From positions 62,001 through 126,000 of the forward strand of contig NZ_JARGNB010000007.1 of NCBI RefSeq assembly GCF_030167915.1: 64,000 nt of DNA, given 5' to 3'. Position numbers and translations under genes: made by a program. The notes under the pieces were generated by a model, which saw only the letters and a program-made list of their open reading frames with translations, did no database searches and was not told the origin of the DNA. The stretch is from Aquabacterium humicola. Its GTDB lineage: Bacteria > Pseudomonadota > Gammaproteobacteria > Burkholderiales > Burkholderiaceae_C. Below are positions 33,614 to 42,001 of this stretch, one piece after another; positions within the stretch are counted from its first letter, which is position 1, and every line of letters starts with the position of its first letter.

Positions 33614-34384
33614 ATGACCGCCCTGCCCGACCTGCCCGACCTGCCCGACCTGCCCCAGACCCTGCACACCCTGCAGACCCTGCACACCACGCCCGATGCC
33701 GCCGGCACCTGGATCTACGACGGCGATGTGCATGCGCTGCGCCACCGTCACGGCGTTGCGCCCCAGCTGTTCCGCTACCAGCGGCGGCTGCGCGAGACAC
33801 CGTCCGGCCTGGTCGCCTCGCATGTCACGCACGACGCCGCGGCGCCCGACGCGCCGCCGATCATCGTCGAGTCCGCCGTGATGGGCAGCGACTACACGCT
33901 GCGCCGCTTCGACGCGGTGAACGCTCAGCAGGGCTACAGCGGCTCGGTGACCGTCGATCGCGAAGGGCGGCGCCTGCAGTTCATCCTGCAGCGCGGCAAC
34001 CGCACCTGGACCGCGCAGCAGCACATCGACGCCCCGGCGGTCAGCGGTCCGTCGCTGCACGGCCACATCCTGCAGCACTGGGCGCACCTGGCCACCGGCG
34101 CCGCCATCGACGTCCGGATGATCGTGCTCGCGCAGCGCACGAGCTACGGCTTCCGCATCCGGCAGGCGCCGCATGCGGCACCCGGCCGCCGCGCCTTTAC
34201 GATCACGCCGGTGCGCTGGTGGGTGCGGCTGGCGGTGGCGCCGCTGCGGGTGGAGTTCGACGAGGCCACGCGGTGCGTGCTTCGCTACGAGGGCCGCGTG
34301 CCGCCGATGCAGCGGCGCGGTGGCGGGTGGCGGGCGCTGGATGCCCGCGTCGACTATGTGCGTCACGCGGCGGTGTACCGGTGA
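33614..34384 (+). CDS. Protein of unknown function with Leu/Pro and Leu/His repeats at the N-terminus
   Basis: I do not recognise the family. The 256-residue product lacks a signal peptide and begins with two short repeats: DLP three times, then TLHTLQTLHTT. These come from nearly perfect 9-base units in the DNA, which suggests recent slippage in a non-essential leader. The rest is a plausible globular beta-rich domain ('GTWIYDGDVHALRHRHG', 'QHIDAPAVSGPSLHGHILQHW', 'VRMIVLAQRTSYGFRIR') with alternating charged and aromatic residues. It is divergent from the LysR gene and followed after 75 bases by a methyltransferase gene. The true start could lie just after the repeats. Confidence 0.6.
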   Translation: MTALPDLPDLPDLPQTLHTLQTLHTTPDAAGTWIYDGDVHALRHRHGVAPQLFRYQRRLRETPSGLVASHVTHDAAAPDAPPIIVESAVMGSDYTLRRFDAVNAQQGYSGSVTVDREGRRLQFILQRGNRTWTAQQHIDAPAVSGPSLHGHILQHWAHLATGAAIDVRMIVLAQRTSYGFRIRQAPHAAPGRRAFTITPVRWWVRLAVAPLRVEFDEATRCVLRYEGRVPPMQRRGGGWRALDARVDYVRHAAVYR

Positions 34385-34459
34385 GTGCCGAGCGGCCGTT
34401 CCGAAGGCGCTCACCTCCTCGGGGGCCAAGATGAACGAGCGACACGGATCGAAGGAGCG

Positions 34460-35071
34460 ATGAAGGCGATGCGGGACGACGACCGATGGCTGGACCCCTG
34501 GCTGCAGACGCTGCGACAGCACGCCGGCGGAAGGCCGGTGCTGGAGCTGGGTTGCGGCGATGGCCGCGACACCGCCGTGCTGGCCGGCGCCGGCTTCGAC
34601 GTGCAGGCGCTCGACCGCTCCAGCGGTTCGCTGCTGGTCGCGCGCGGGCGGCTGCTGCGACCGGCCGGTGGCGGCCGCGCGCACTTCAGCCGCGGCGACC
34701 TGCGCGATCCCTGGCCGCCCGGCCCGTACGGCGCGGTGCTGGCCAGCCTGTCGCTGCACTACTTCGACTGGCCGACCACCGAAACGCTGGTTCAGCGCGT
34801 GGCCGGGGCGCTGGCGCCGGGCGGGCTGCTGCTGTGCCGGCTGAACTCGACCGCCGACCACCACTGGGGCGCGAGTGGACATCCGGCGATCGACGGCGAC
34901 CCGCATTTCCGCCTCGTCGACGGCCAGCCGAAGCGCTTCTTCGACCGCGCCGACGTCCAGCGCCTGTTCGATGCCCGGCACTGGCAGCACCTGGCGCTCG
35001 AGGAGCAGGTGATCGACCGCTATGCGCAACCGAAGGCGGCGTGGCTGCTGGCGGCGGTGCCGGCCGGCTGA
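34460..35071 (+). CDS. Class I SAM-dependent methyltransferase
   Basis: A 203-residue Rossmann-fold methyltransferase. Motif I is 'VLELGCGDGRDTAVLAGAGF', the acidic residue after strand 2 is in 'VQALDRSSGSL', motif II lies in 'YGAVLASLSLHYFDW' and motif III is 'ALAPGGLLLCRLNS'. It resembles small TehB/UbiE-like enzymes acting on small molecules. A strong GAAGGAG precedes the ATG. The substrate is not indicated by the sequence or by its unrelated neighbours. Confidence 0.87.
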   Translation: MKAMRDDDRWLDPWLQTLRQHAGGRPVLELGCGDGRDTAVLAGAGFDVQALDRSSGSLLVARGRLLRPAGGGRAHFSRGDLRDPWPPGPYGAVLASLSLHYFDWPTTETLVQRVAGALAPGGLLLCRLNSTADHHWGASGHPAIDGDPHFRLVDGQPKRFFDRADVQRLFDARHWQHLALEEQVIDRYAQPKAAWLLAAVPAG

Positions 35072-35087
35072 GGGGCTGCCGCGCCCG

Positions 35088-35699
35088 TCACGGCGACGCC
35101 ATCGTCCACTGCAGCAGCAGCGCCCACGCGAGCCACAGCAGCGGCACGGTCCACGCGGCCAGGCGCAGCGCGACGGACGGCATCTCGTGCAGCAGCAGCA
35201 CGCCGAAAGTCGCCAGCACCGTCGGATCGGGCGCCAGCCCGAACAGCTCGGCCTGCCGCCACGGCCGGCCGAACGCCGGTGCCAGCAGCGGCCAGCCCAG
35301 CACCGCGATGCCGACCAGCACGATGCCCGCGTGATGCCGCGGACGGCGCCGATCCACCCGCTGCAGCGCGGGCCTCACCGCCAGCGCCAGCCACACCAGC
35401 GCCTGCGCGACGAAGGCGGCCGCGAAGCCCGTTGCCGCCCAGTTGATCGGCGCGAACCAGCGCGCATGGAAGACCAGGCCGACGCTGGCCCACGCGAGCG
35501 CCAGCAGCGCGAAGGCGATGCGCGCGCGCGTGCCACCGGCGCGACGGCGCGCCAGCAGTGCCAGCACGACGAGGCCGGCCAGCAGGCCGAGCAGCGGCGC
35601 CGGCCAGGTGGCGGCATTCATCAGCTCGAACAGCCGCTGGTAGGTGCGCGGCGAGAACATCAGGAAGTCGGACGGCCGGTAAGTCCACCACTCGCTCAT
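35088..35699 (-). CDS. DUF6064-family membrane protein
   Basis: A 203-residue integral membrane protein. The N-terminal 'SEWWTYRPSDFLMFSPRTYQ' is the recognisable start of the DUF6064 family. It is followed by about six hydrophobic segments, including 'WPAPLLGLLAGLVVLALLA', 'IAFALLALAWASVGLVF' and a C-terminal pair around 'HEMPSVALRLAAWTVPLLWLA'. No function is known for the family. It converges with the methyltransferase gene and lies just downstream of the aldo/keto reductase gene on the same strand, separated by 19 bases, so cotranscription is likely. Confidence 0.8.
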   Translation of the reverse strand: MSEWWTYRPSDFLMFSPRTYQRLFELMNAATWPAPLLGLLAGLVVLALLARRRAGGTRARIAFALLALAWASVGLVFHARWFAPINWAATGFAAAFVAQALVWLALAVRPALQRVDRRRPRHHAGIVLVGIAVLGWPLLAPAFGRPWRQAELFGLAPDPTVLATFGVLLLHEMPSVALRLAAWTVPLLWLAWALLLQWTMASP

Positions 35700-35718
35700 C
35701 GGCCGCTCACTTGATGGT

Positions 35719-36615
35719 TTAGAGCGATGCGATGTGTGCCGCGATGCGCCGCCGCATCGCCTCGTCCGGCATCGGGCCGCGCGCGGCGGCCAGGTTCTGC
35801 CGCACGTGCGCCACCTGGCCGGTCGCCGGGATCGCGCAGGTGAGCGCGGGGTGCGAGACGATGAACTTCAGCACCAGCTGCGCCCAGCCGTCGCATTGCA
35901 GCTCGGCGGCCCAGGCCGGCAGCGCATGGCGCGCCAGCGCGCGCAGCAGCGCGCCTTCGCGGAAGGGGCGGTTGGCGATCACCGCGATGCCGCGTTCCTG
36001 CGCCAGCGGCAGCAGGCGGGCCTCGGCCTCGCGGTCGAGCGGGTTGTAGCTCAGCTGCACGAAGTCCAGCGGCTGCGTGCGCATGATGCGTTCCATCTCG
36101 GCATGGCGCCGGCCCTCGGACGTGGTGATGCCGACGTAGCGCAGCCGGCCCGCGGCCTTCATCGCCAGCAGCGCCGGCAGGTGGTCTTCCCAGCCCAGCA
36201 GGTTGTGCACCTGCAGCAGGTCGAAGCGCGGCACGCCCCAGAGGCGGCGCGAGGCCTCGATCTGCCCCGGGCCGCGCGCGCCCGATCCGATCCACACCTT
36301 GTCGGCCGCGAAGACCCGCGGCAGCCCGCCGATGCGGGCCAGGCCCTCGCCGATCACGGCCTGCGAGGAGCCGTACATCGGCGACGAGTCGATGAGGCGG
36401 CCGCCGCCCTCGAGGAAGGCCCGCATCACCTCGGCGCACGCGGTGCGGGACGCGGCGTCGCCGCCGACGTTGAAGGTGATCCAGCTGCCGAGGCCGATCG
36501 CCGGGATCGACTCGGCGCTGGACGGGATGCGGCGCTGCGCCGGCGCGGGCTGCGCGACCGCCTCGTCCGCCAACGCGGTGGTGGCCATCAACTGCAGCAG
36601 GCGGCGGCGTCGCAT
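35719..36615 (-). CDS. Aldo/keto reductase, exported
   Basis: A 298-residue aldo/keto reductase with a short Tat-like leader ('RRRRLLQLMATTALADEAVA'). The catalytic set is readable: Asp in 'RLIDSSPMYGSSQ' with Tyr in the same motif, Lys in 'VFAADKVWIG' and His in 'FDLLQVHNLLGW'. The NADP-contact region near 'CAIPATGQVAHVRQNL' is intact. An exported aldo/keto reductase is less usual than a cytosolic one. Its substrate is not indicated. It is followed by a DUF6064 membrane-protein gene and preceded, across 28 bases, by acdR on the same strand. Confidence 0.88.
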   Translation of the reverse strand: MRRRRLLQLMATTALADEAVAQPAPAQRRIPSSAESIPAIGLGSWITFNVGGDAASRTACAEVMRAFLEGGGRLIDSSPMYGSSQAVIGEGLARIGGLPRVFAADKVWIGSGARGPGQIEASRRLWGVPRFDLLQVHNLLGWEDHLPALLAMKAAGRLRYVGITTSEGRRHAEMERIMRTQPLDFVQLSYNPLDREAEARLLPLAQERGIAVIANRPFREGALLRALARHALPAWAAELQCDGWAQLVLKFIVSHPALTCAIPATGQVAHVRQNLAAARGPMPDEAMRRRIAAHIASL

Positions 36616-36643
36616 GGCGGGGCGGCAGCGGTGTCGAGGCCGT

Positions 36644-37189
36644 TCAGAGGACGAGCTGCGTCGTCGAGAGCACCTGCTTCAGCCCGATGAATGAGCGGAT
36701 CTGCCGCACGCCGGGCAACTGCAGCAGCTGCTCGGCATGCAGGCGGTTGAAGCTGTCGTTGTCGCGGGTGCGCAGCAGCATGAAGTAGTCGAACTCGCCG
36801 GTGATCACATGGCATTCGAGGCAGCCCGGCACGCCGGCCGCGGCTTTCTCGAAGTCCGCGAACGAGTCGGGTGTCGAGCGGTCGAGCACGACGCCGATCA
36901 TCACCAGCATACCGGCGTCGAGCCGCCGCGGCTCCAGCAGCGCGACGATGCCGCGGATCCAGCCATTGGCTTTCAGCCGCTCGACGCGGCGCAGGCAGGC
37001 CGCGGGACTCAGGTGCACCTTGGCGGCGAGCGCGACGTTCGACAGCGACGCGTCGCGCTGCAGCTGGCGCAGGATGGCACGGTCGGTGCGGTCGAGCTCG
37101 GGGGCCGGGGGAGGCGGAGGGGCTGCCGGCATGCTGCGCGGCACGGCAGCCCGGCGCTTCGGCGATGGACGAGATTTTGTTGCGTTCAT
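36644..37189 (-). CDS. acdR: Lrp/AsnC-family regulator, AcdR-like
   Basis: A 181-residue Lrp/AsnC protein. A disordered Pro-rich N-terminal extension (residues 1-30) precedes the HTH ('LDRTDRAILRQLQRDASLSNVALAAKVHLSPAACLRRVERL', seen in three pieces) and the RAM effector domain ('VMIGVVLDRSTPDSFADFE', 'CHVITGEFDYFMLLRTRD'). It is divergent from the ACC deaminase gene, the arrangement of acdR and acdS in Burkholderiales and Azospirillum, where AcdR is required for acdS expression. The name rests on that context. Identical GAGATTTTG repeats occur at its own 5' end and before acdS. Confidence 0.85.
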   Translation of the reverse strand: MNATKSRPSPKRRAAVPRSMPAAPPPPPAPELDRTDRAILRQLQRDASLSNVALAAKVHLSPAACLRRVERLKANGWIRGIVALLEPRRLDAGMLVMIGVVLDRSTPDSFADFEKAAAGVPGCLECHVITGEFDYFMLLRTRDNDSFNRLHAEQLLQLPGVRQIRSFIGLKQVLSTTQLVL

Positions 37190-37265
37190 GGCTTGTTTGG
37201 CACAACGAAGGAAGCCGCTTGTCGCGAGATGGTCCGGAAAGCGTGCGTCAAGCGCCGAGATTTTG
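37171..37265 (+). promoter_or_regulatory. acdR-acdS divergent control region with direct repeats
   Basis: The 9-base sequence GAGATTTTG occurs at 37171-37179, inside the acdR 5' coding end, and again at 37257-37265, 65 bases before acdS. The second continues as CAACCA, the first as TTGCG. In this GC-rich context the AT-rich repeats are candidate AcdR sites. The spacing of 86 bases is about eight helical turns, consistent with an Lrp-type octamer wrapping DNA. Confidence 0.4.
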
Positions 37266-37329
37266 CAACCATGTTGACCGCCGTGCTGCCTAGCATCGGG
37301 GCCTTGCCCTTCGAACCGGAGCCGCCACG

Positions 37330-38346
37330 ATGAACCTCGAGAAATTCCCCCGCCATGCGCTGACCTTCGGCCCCAGCCCGATCCAGCCGCTGAAGCGCCT
37401 GTCGGCCGCGCTGGGCGGTGAAGTCGAGCTGTATGCCAAGCGCGAGGACTGCAACTCGGGCCTCGCCTTCGGCGGCAACAAGACCCGCAAGCTCGAATAC
37501 CTGATCCCGCAGGCGCTGGCGCAGGGTTGCGACACGCTGGTGTCGATCGGCGGCATCCAGTCGAACCAGACGCGCCAGGTGGCGGCGGTGGCCGCCCACC
37601 TCGGGATGAAGTGCGTGCTGGTGCAGGAGCACTGGGTCGACCATGACGACGCGGTGTGCGACCGCGTCGGCAACATCCAGATGTCGCGCATCCTCGGCGC
37701 CGACGTGCGCCTGGACGCCGCGGGCTTCGACATCGGCATCCGGCCGAGCTGGGAGCGCGCGATGGACGACGTCAAGCGCGCCGGGGGCAAGCCCTTTCCG
37801 ATCCCGGCCGGCTGCTCGGAGCATCCGCTCGGCGGTCTCGGTTATGTCGGCTTCGCCGAAGAAGTGCGCGCGCAGGAAGCCGCGATGGGGCTGCGCTTCG
37901 ACTACATCGTCGTCTGCTCGGTCACCGGCAGCACGCAGGCCGGCATGGTGGTCGGTTTCGCGGCAGATGGCCGTGCCGACAAGGTGATCGGCATCGACGC
38001 CTCGGCGACGCCCGAGCAGACGCATGCGCAGATCCTGCGCATCGCGCAGTCGACCGCGCAGCTGGTCGAGCTGGGGCGCGACATCGTCGCGTCCGACGTG
38101 GTGCTCGACACCCGCTACGCCGCGCCCGCCTACGGCCTGCCGAGCCAGCAGACGCTGGAGGCGATCCGCCTGTGCGCGCGCACCGAGGGCATGCTGACCG
38201 ACCCGGTGTACGAGGGCAAGTCCATGCAGGGCCTGATCGACAAGGTCAAGCGCGGCGAGTTTCCCGCGGGCTCGAAGGTGCTGTACGCGCACCTGGGCGG
38301 CGTGCCGGCGCTGAACGCCTACAGCTTCCTGTTCCGTAACGGCTGA
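37330..38346 (+). CDS. acdS: 1-aminocyclopropane-1-carboxylate (ACC) deaminase
   Basis: A 338-residue PLP enzyme with the standard AcdS length and near-canonical sequence. The cofactor Lys is in '[16 protein letters not shown]' (Lys51). Residues that separate true ACC deaminases from D-cysteine desulfhydrases are present: Tyr294 and Glu295 in 'DPVYEGKS' and Leu322 in '[11 protein letters not shown]'. It converts the plant ethylene precursor ACC to 2-oxobutyrate and ammonia, a trait of plant-associated bacteria. It is divergent from the Lrp-type regulator gene and ends before a hairpin that separates it from the convergent iclR gene. Confidence 0.97.
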   Translation: MNLEKFPRHALTFGPSPIQPLKRLSAALGGEVELYAKREDCNSGLAFGGNKTRKLEYLIPQALAQGCDTLVSIGGIQSNQTRQVAAVAAHLGMKCVLVQEHWVDHDDAVCDRVGNIQMSRILGADVRLDAAGFDIGIRPSWERAMDDVKRAGGKPFPIPAGCSEHPLGGLGYVGFAEEVRAQEAAMGLRFDYIVVCSVTGSTQAGMVVGFAADGRADKVIGIDASATPEQTHAQILRIAQSTAQLVELGRDIVASDVVLDTRYAAPAYGLPSQQTLEAIRLCARTEGMLTDPVYEGKSMQGLIDKVKRGEFPAGSKVLYAHLGGVPALNAYSFLFRNG

Positions 38347-38387
38347 AAGACGCGGCACTGGCCGCCGAGCCGCGAGCGACGCGACAG

Positions 38388-38407
38388 GGCCGCCGGGCGT
38401 GGCGGCC
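38388..38407. terminator. Hairpin between convergent acdS and iclR-type genes
   Basis: GGCCGCC, loop GGGCGT, GGCGGCC: a perfect 7-base stem in the 70-base gap between two converging genes. No T-run is present on either strand, so its role as a bidirectional terminator is inferred from position. Confidence 0.4.
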
Positions 38408-38416
38408 TGGTCCGCG

Positions 38417-39211
38417 TCAGCCCGCGTCCGCCGCCGCCGGCCGCGCGCCCATGCGGCTGGACAAGGCCGCCGCGCATGCGATCAGGGCCCTCGCCGCGGC
38501 GCCGTCGCGCGAGGGCTCCAGCGTCGCGCTCGGCCCGATCGCCGTCAGCGCGAGCACCATCTCGCCGAAGCCGTCGAACACCGGCGCGGCCAGTGCGGTG
38601 ACGCCGCGCACCGTGCCGTCGACGATGGCGGCGAAACGTTCCTCGTGGATGCGGGCGAGCTCGTCGTCGAAGGCGGCGTCGATGCGCACCGCCTTGCCGG
38701 CTTCGGCACGCAGCGCGGCGAGCACCTGCTCGCGCGGCATGAAGGCGGCGAAGAGCCGGCCCGACGCGGTGCCGCGCACCGACACCACGGTGCCGTGGCG
38801 CATGTTCACGTGCACCGCGGTCGGGCCTTCTTCCAGCCGCACGAAGGTGGGACCGCGGTTGCCCCAGATCGCGATGCCCACCGTCTGCCCGACCGCCAGC
38901 GCCAGCGCCGGCAGCTCGGCGCTGGCCAGGCGGATCGGGTCGGTCTGCTGCAGGCCGATCAGCCCCAGCTGCAGCGCCAGCGCGCCCAGGCCGTAGCGGC
39001 CGCTGGCCGCGTCCTGCTCGATCAGGCGCAGCTTGCCGAAGCTCACCAGGTAGGGGTGGGCCTTGGCTGGCGTCATGTCGGCCTCGCGCGCCAGGTCCTT
39101 CAGCGCCATCGGACGGCCGTGGTGTACCAGCGCCAGCAGCAACCGGCCGCCGACCTCGATGCTCTGGATGCCGCGGGAGCCGCGCTCGCCATCGTCTTCG
39201 GTGCTGTCCAT
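38417..39211 (-). CDS. IclR-family regulator of the homogentisate operon (HmgR-like)
   Basis: A 264-residue IclR-type protein: N-terminal winged helix ('GIQSIEVGGRLLLALVHHGRPM', 'LAREADMTPAKAHPYLVSFGK') and a C-terminal GAF-like effector domain ('GIAIWGNRGPTFVRLEEGPTA', 'GRLFAAFMPREQVLAAL'). It is divergent from the operon that ends in hmgA and fahA. In pseudomonads the homogentisate genes are repressed by the IclR-family HmgR, so an equivalent role is likely. Two palindromes lie in the intergenic region between it and the operon. Confidence 0.88.
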   Translation of the reverse strand: MDSTEDDGERGSRGIQSIEVGGRLLLALVHHGRPMALKDLAREADMTPAKAHPYLVSFGKLRLIEQDAASGRYGLGALALQLGLIGLQQTDPIRLASAELPALALAVGQTVGIAIWGNRGPTFVRLEEGPTAVHVNMRHGTVVSVRGTASGRLFAAFMPREQVLAALRAEAGKAVRIDAAFDDELARIHEERFAAIVDGTVRGVTALAAPVFDGFGEMVLALTAIGPSATLEPSRDGAAARALIACAAALSSRMGARPAAADAG

Positions 39212-39255
39212 TGCCGCTGCCTCACCCCTTCGGTACTTTCACTTAACAAAATCGA

Positions 39256-39291
39256 TTCGACATTATCGAACCGGTTGATTATCATCAACCG
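39256..39291. promoter_or_regulatory. Palindromes in the iclR / homogentisate-operon control region
   Basis: Two adjacent inverted repeats occur 27-63 bases before the operon's first ATG. The first is TTCGA-N5-TCGAA at 39256-39270, spaced like known IclR-family sites. The second is CGGTTGAT-TATC-ATCAACCG at 39272-39291, with 8-base arms. The region is AT-rich compared with its surroundings. One is probably the IclR-type operator; which one cannot be told from sequence alone. Confidence 0.6.
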
Positions 39292-39318
39292 ACTTTCACA
39301 TAGCCTAACGCGTTCGTC

Positions 39319-40272
39319 ATGAGCAAAACCTTTGCCAGCCAGGCCGACCTGGAAGAAAAGCAGGTCAGCTTCACCAAGCTGTCCGACAACGCCTATGCGT
39401 ACACCGCGGAAGGAGACCCCAACACCGGGGTCATCGTCGGCGACGACGCGGTGATGGTGATCGACACGCAAGCCACCCCGGTGATGGCGCAGGACGTGGT
39501 GCGCCGCATCCGCGAGGTCACCGACAAGCCGATCCGGTACGTGGTGCTGAGCCACTACCACGCGGTGCGCGTGCTCGGCGCGTCGGGTTATGCGCCGCAG
39601 CACATCATCGCCAGCCGCGACACCTACGACCTGATCGTCGAACGCGGCGAGCAGGACAAGGCCAGCGAGATCGGCCGCTTCCCGCGCCTGTTCCGCAACG
39701 TCGAATCGGTGCCGCCGGGCCTGACCTGGCCGACCATCACCTTCGAGGGCCGGATGTCGATCTGGCTGGGCAAGCTCGAGGTGCAGCTGATCCAGCTCGG
39801 CCGCGGCCACACCAAGGGCGACACGGTGGCCTGGCTGCCCGCGCAGAAGATCCTGTTCTCGGGCGACCTCGTCGAGTTCGACGCCACGCCCTATGCCGGC
39901 GACGCCTACTTCAAGGACTGGCCGCAGACGCTGGACAAGCTTGCCGCGCTGCAGCCGCGCGCGCTGGTGCCCGGGCGCGGCGCGGCGCTGACGACGCCGG
40001 AGGCGGTGGCCCAGGGCCTGGCCGGCACACGATCGTTCATCGCCGACATGCATGCCAGCGTGCAGGCCGGCGTCGCCGCGGGCAAGGACCTCAACACCGT
40101 CTATCGCGAGACGTACGCGGCCCTGAAGCCGAAGTACGGCCACTGGGTGATCTTCGACCACTGTCTGCCGTTCGACGTCACGCGCTGCTTCGACGAGGTG
40201 TCGCAGTACCCCGATCCGCGCATCTGGACCGCCGAGCGCGACGTCGCGATGTGGAAAGCCCTCGAATCCTGA
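39319..40272 (+). CDS. Metallo-beta-lactamase-fold protein with altered zinc site, homogentisate operon
   Basis: A 317-residue MBL-fold protein of unknown activity. The usual HxHxDH motif is replaced by 'LSHYHAVRVLGASGY': the first two His remain, but Asp and the third His are lost. Later conserved positions remain: His in 'LGRGHTKGDTVAW' and Asp in 'FSGDLVEFD', followed by 'PGRGAAL'. It may therefore bind a single metal or have a changed chemistry. It is first in an operon with a flavin monooxygenase, DUF2783, hmgA and fahA, so it probably hydrolyses an intermediate or thioester in the same aromatic pathway. The frame has no signal peptide. Confidence 0.83.
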   Translation: MSKTFASQADLEEKQVSFTKLSDNAYAYTAEGDPNTGVIVGDDAVMVIDTQATPVMAQDVVRRIREVTDKPIRYVVLSHYHAVRVLGASGYAPQHIIASRDTYDLIVERGEQDKASEIGRFPRLFRNVESVPPGLTWPTITFEGRMSIWLGKLEVQLIQLGRGHTKGDTVAWLPAQKILFSGDLVEFDATPYAGDAYFKDWPQTLDKLAALQPRALVPGRGAALTTPEAVAQGLAGTRSFIADMHASVQAGVAAGKDLNTVYRETYAALKPKYGHWVIFDHCLPFDVTRCFDEVSQYPDPRIWTAERDVAMWKALES

Positions 40273-40292
40273 GGGCCGGGGCTGCTGCCGTC

Positions 40293-41987
40293 GTGGACTA
40301 CCAGACCCTCACCTTCCCGTACCGCCGCTCGCCCGACCAGGACGCGGCGTCGCCCGTCCGCCATCCGGTGGTCGTGGTCGGCGCCGGCCCGGTGGGCTTC
40401 AGCGTCGCGATCGACCTCGCCCAGCGCGGGCAGCCGGTCGTGCTGCTGGACAACGACGACAAGCTGTCCGCCGGCTCGCGCGCCATCTGCTTCGCCAAGC
40501 GCACGCTGGAGATCTTCGATCGCCTCGGTGTCGGCCAGCGCATGGTCGACAAGGGCGTGTCGTGGAACCTCGGCCGCGTGTTCTTCCACGACGAGCAGGT
40601 CTACGAGTTCAACCTGCTGCCCGAGACCGGGCACGAGCGTCCGGCGTTCATCAACCTGCAGCAGTACTACGTCGAGGGCTACCTGGCCGAACGTGCGGCC
40701 GAGCTGCCGCTGATCGACCTGCGCTGGCGCCACGCCGTCAGCGGCGTCGAGCAGCGTGAGGACGGCGCACGCCTGACGGTCGACACGCCGGACGGCCCGT
40801 ACACGCTCGATGCCGACTGGCTGATCGCCTGCGACGGCTCGCGTTCGTCGGTGCGCCAGCTGATCGGCCAGGAAAGCCACGGCCGCACCTTCAAGGACCG
40901 TTTCCTGATCGCCGACGTGCGCATGCAGGCGGACTTCCCTGCCGAAAGGTGGTTCTGGTTCGACCCGCCCTTCCATCCCGGCCAGAGCGTGCCCGGCGGG
41001 CGAAGCACGCCCAGCAGCGTGCTGTTGCACCGCCAGCCCGACAACGTCTGGCGCATCGACTTCCAGCTCGGCTGGGACGCGAACCCGGACGAGGAGAAGC
41101 AGCCCGAGCGCATCGTTCCGCGCGTGAAGGCCCTGCTGGCCGCGTCGGGCAATCCGGCGCTGCGCGACGCCGAGTTCACGCTGGAATGGGCCAGCGTCTA
41201 CACCTTCTCGTGCCTGCGCATGGACAGCTTCCGCCATGGCCGCGTGCTCTTCGCCGGCGACTCGGCGCATGGCGTGTCGCCGTTCGGCGCGCGCGGCGCG
41301 AACTCCGGCGTGCAGGATGCCGAGAACCTGGCGTGGAAGCTCGACGCGGTGCTGCGCGGCGCGGCGCCGGATGCGCTGCTGGACAGCTACGCGGCCGAGC
41401 GCGCGTACGCGGCCGACGAGAACATCCTGAACTCGACCCGCGCCACCGACTTCATCACGCCGAAGAGCGAGATCAGCCGCGTCTTCCGCGACGCGGTGCT
41501 GCAGCTGTCGCGACGGCATGCCTTCGCGCGCACGCTGGTCAACAGCGGCCGGCTGTCGGTGCCGGCGACCCTGCACGGCTCGGCGCTGAGCACGCCCGAC
41601 CGCGAGGCCTTCGCCGGCCGGCTGGTGCCCGGCGCACCGGCGGTCGATGCCCCGCTGCAGGATGCGGCCGGCGCACCGACCTGGCTGCTGCGCCAGCTCG
41701 GCGACGGCTTCACGCTGCTGATGGGCGCGGGGCCCGGCATCTCGCGCCTGGCCGACGAGCTGCGGAACGCCGCCGAAGGGCTGGCGCCGCTCACCTGGCG
41801 TGTCATCGGCCCGCCGGGCTCGGACGCGCCGCTGGTCGACAGCGACGGCTGCGTCGCGCAACGCTACGACCTGCAGCCGGGCGGCGCGGTGCTGCTGCGG
41901 CCCGACCACCACGTCTGCGCGCGCTGGCGCACACCCGACGGCGATGCGCTGCGCGCCGCGCTGCGGCGGGCGTTGGCACTCACCTGA
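40293..41987 (+). CDS. FAD-dependent aromatic monooxygenase (group A, MhpA-like)
   Basis: A 564-residue class A flavoprotein monooxygenase. The FAD dinucleotide motif is 'VVVVGAGPVGFSVAIDLAQRG', the DG motif is in 'DWLIACDGSRSSVRQ' and the GD motif in 'GRVLFAGDSAHGVSPFGARG'. A C-terminal thioredoxin-like domain (about residues 430-564) is present. Since hmgA follows, it most likely hydroxylates a monohydroxylated aromatic acid towards homogentisate, for example 3-hydroxyphenylacetate; that is inference. A GTG start before 'DYQTLTFPYRRSPDQD' was chosen because an upstream GTG would overlap the preceding gene by 22 bases. Confidence 0.85.
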   Translation: MDYQTLTFPYRRSPDQDAASPVRHPVVVVGAGPVGFSVAIDLAQRGQPVVLLDNDDKLSAGSRAICFAKRTLEIFDRLGVGQRMVDKGVSWNLGRVFFHDEQVYEFNLLPETGHERPAFINLQQYYVEGYLAERAAELPLIDLRWRHAVSGVEQREDGARLTVDTPDGPYTLDADWLIACDGSRSSVRQLIGQESHGRTFKDRFLIADVRMQADFPAERWFWFDPPFHPGQSVPGGRSTPSSVLLHRQPDNVWRIDFQLGWDANPDEEKQPERIVPRVKALLAASGNPALRDAEFTLEWASVYTFSCLRMDSFRHGRVLFAGDSAHGVSPFGARGANSGVQDAENLAWKLDAVLRGAAPDALLDSYAAERAYAADENILNSTRATDFITPKSEISRVFRDAVLQLSRRHAFARTLVNSGRLSVPATLHGSALSTPDREAFAGRLVPGAPAVDAPLQDAAGAPTWLLRQLGDGFTLLMGAGPGISRLADELRNAAEGLAPLTWRVIGPPGSDAPLVDSDGCVAQRYDLQPGGAVLLRPDHHVCARWRTPDGDALRAALRRALALT

Positions 41988-42001
41988 TGGCCGAGGACCG
42001 C

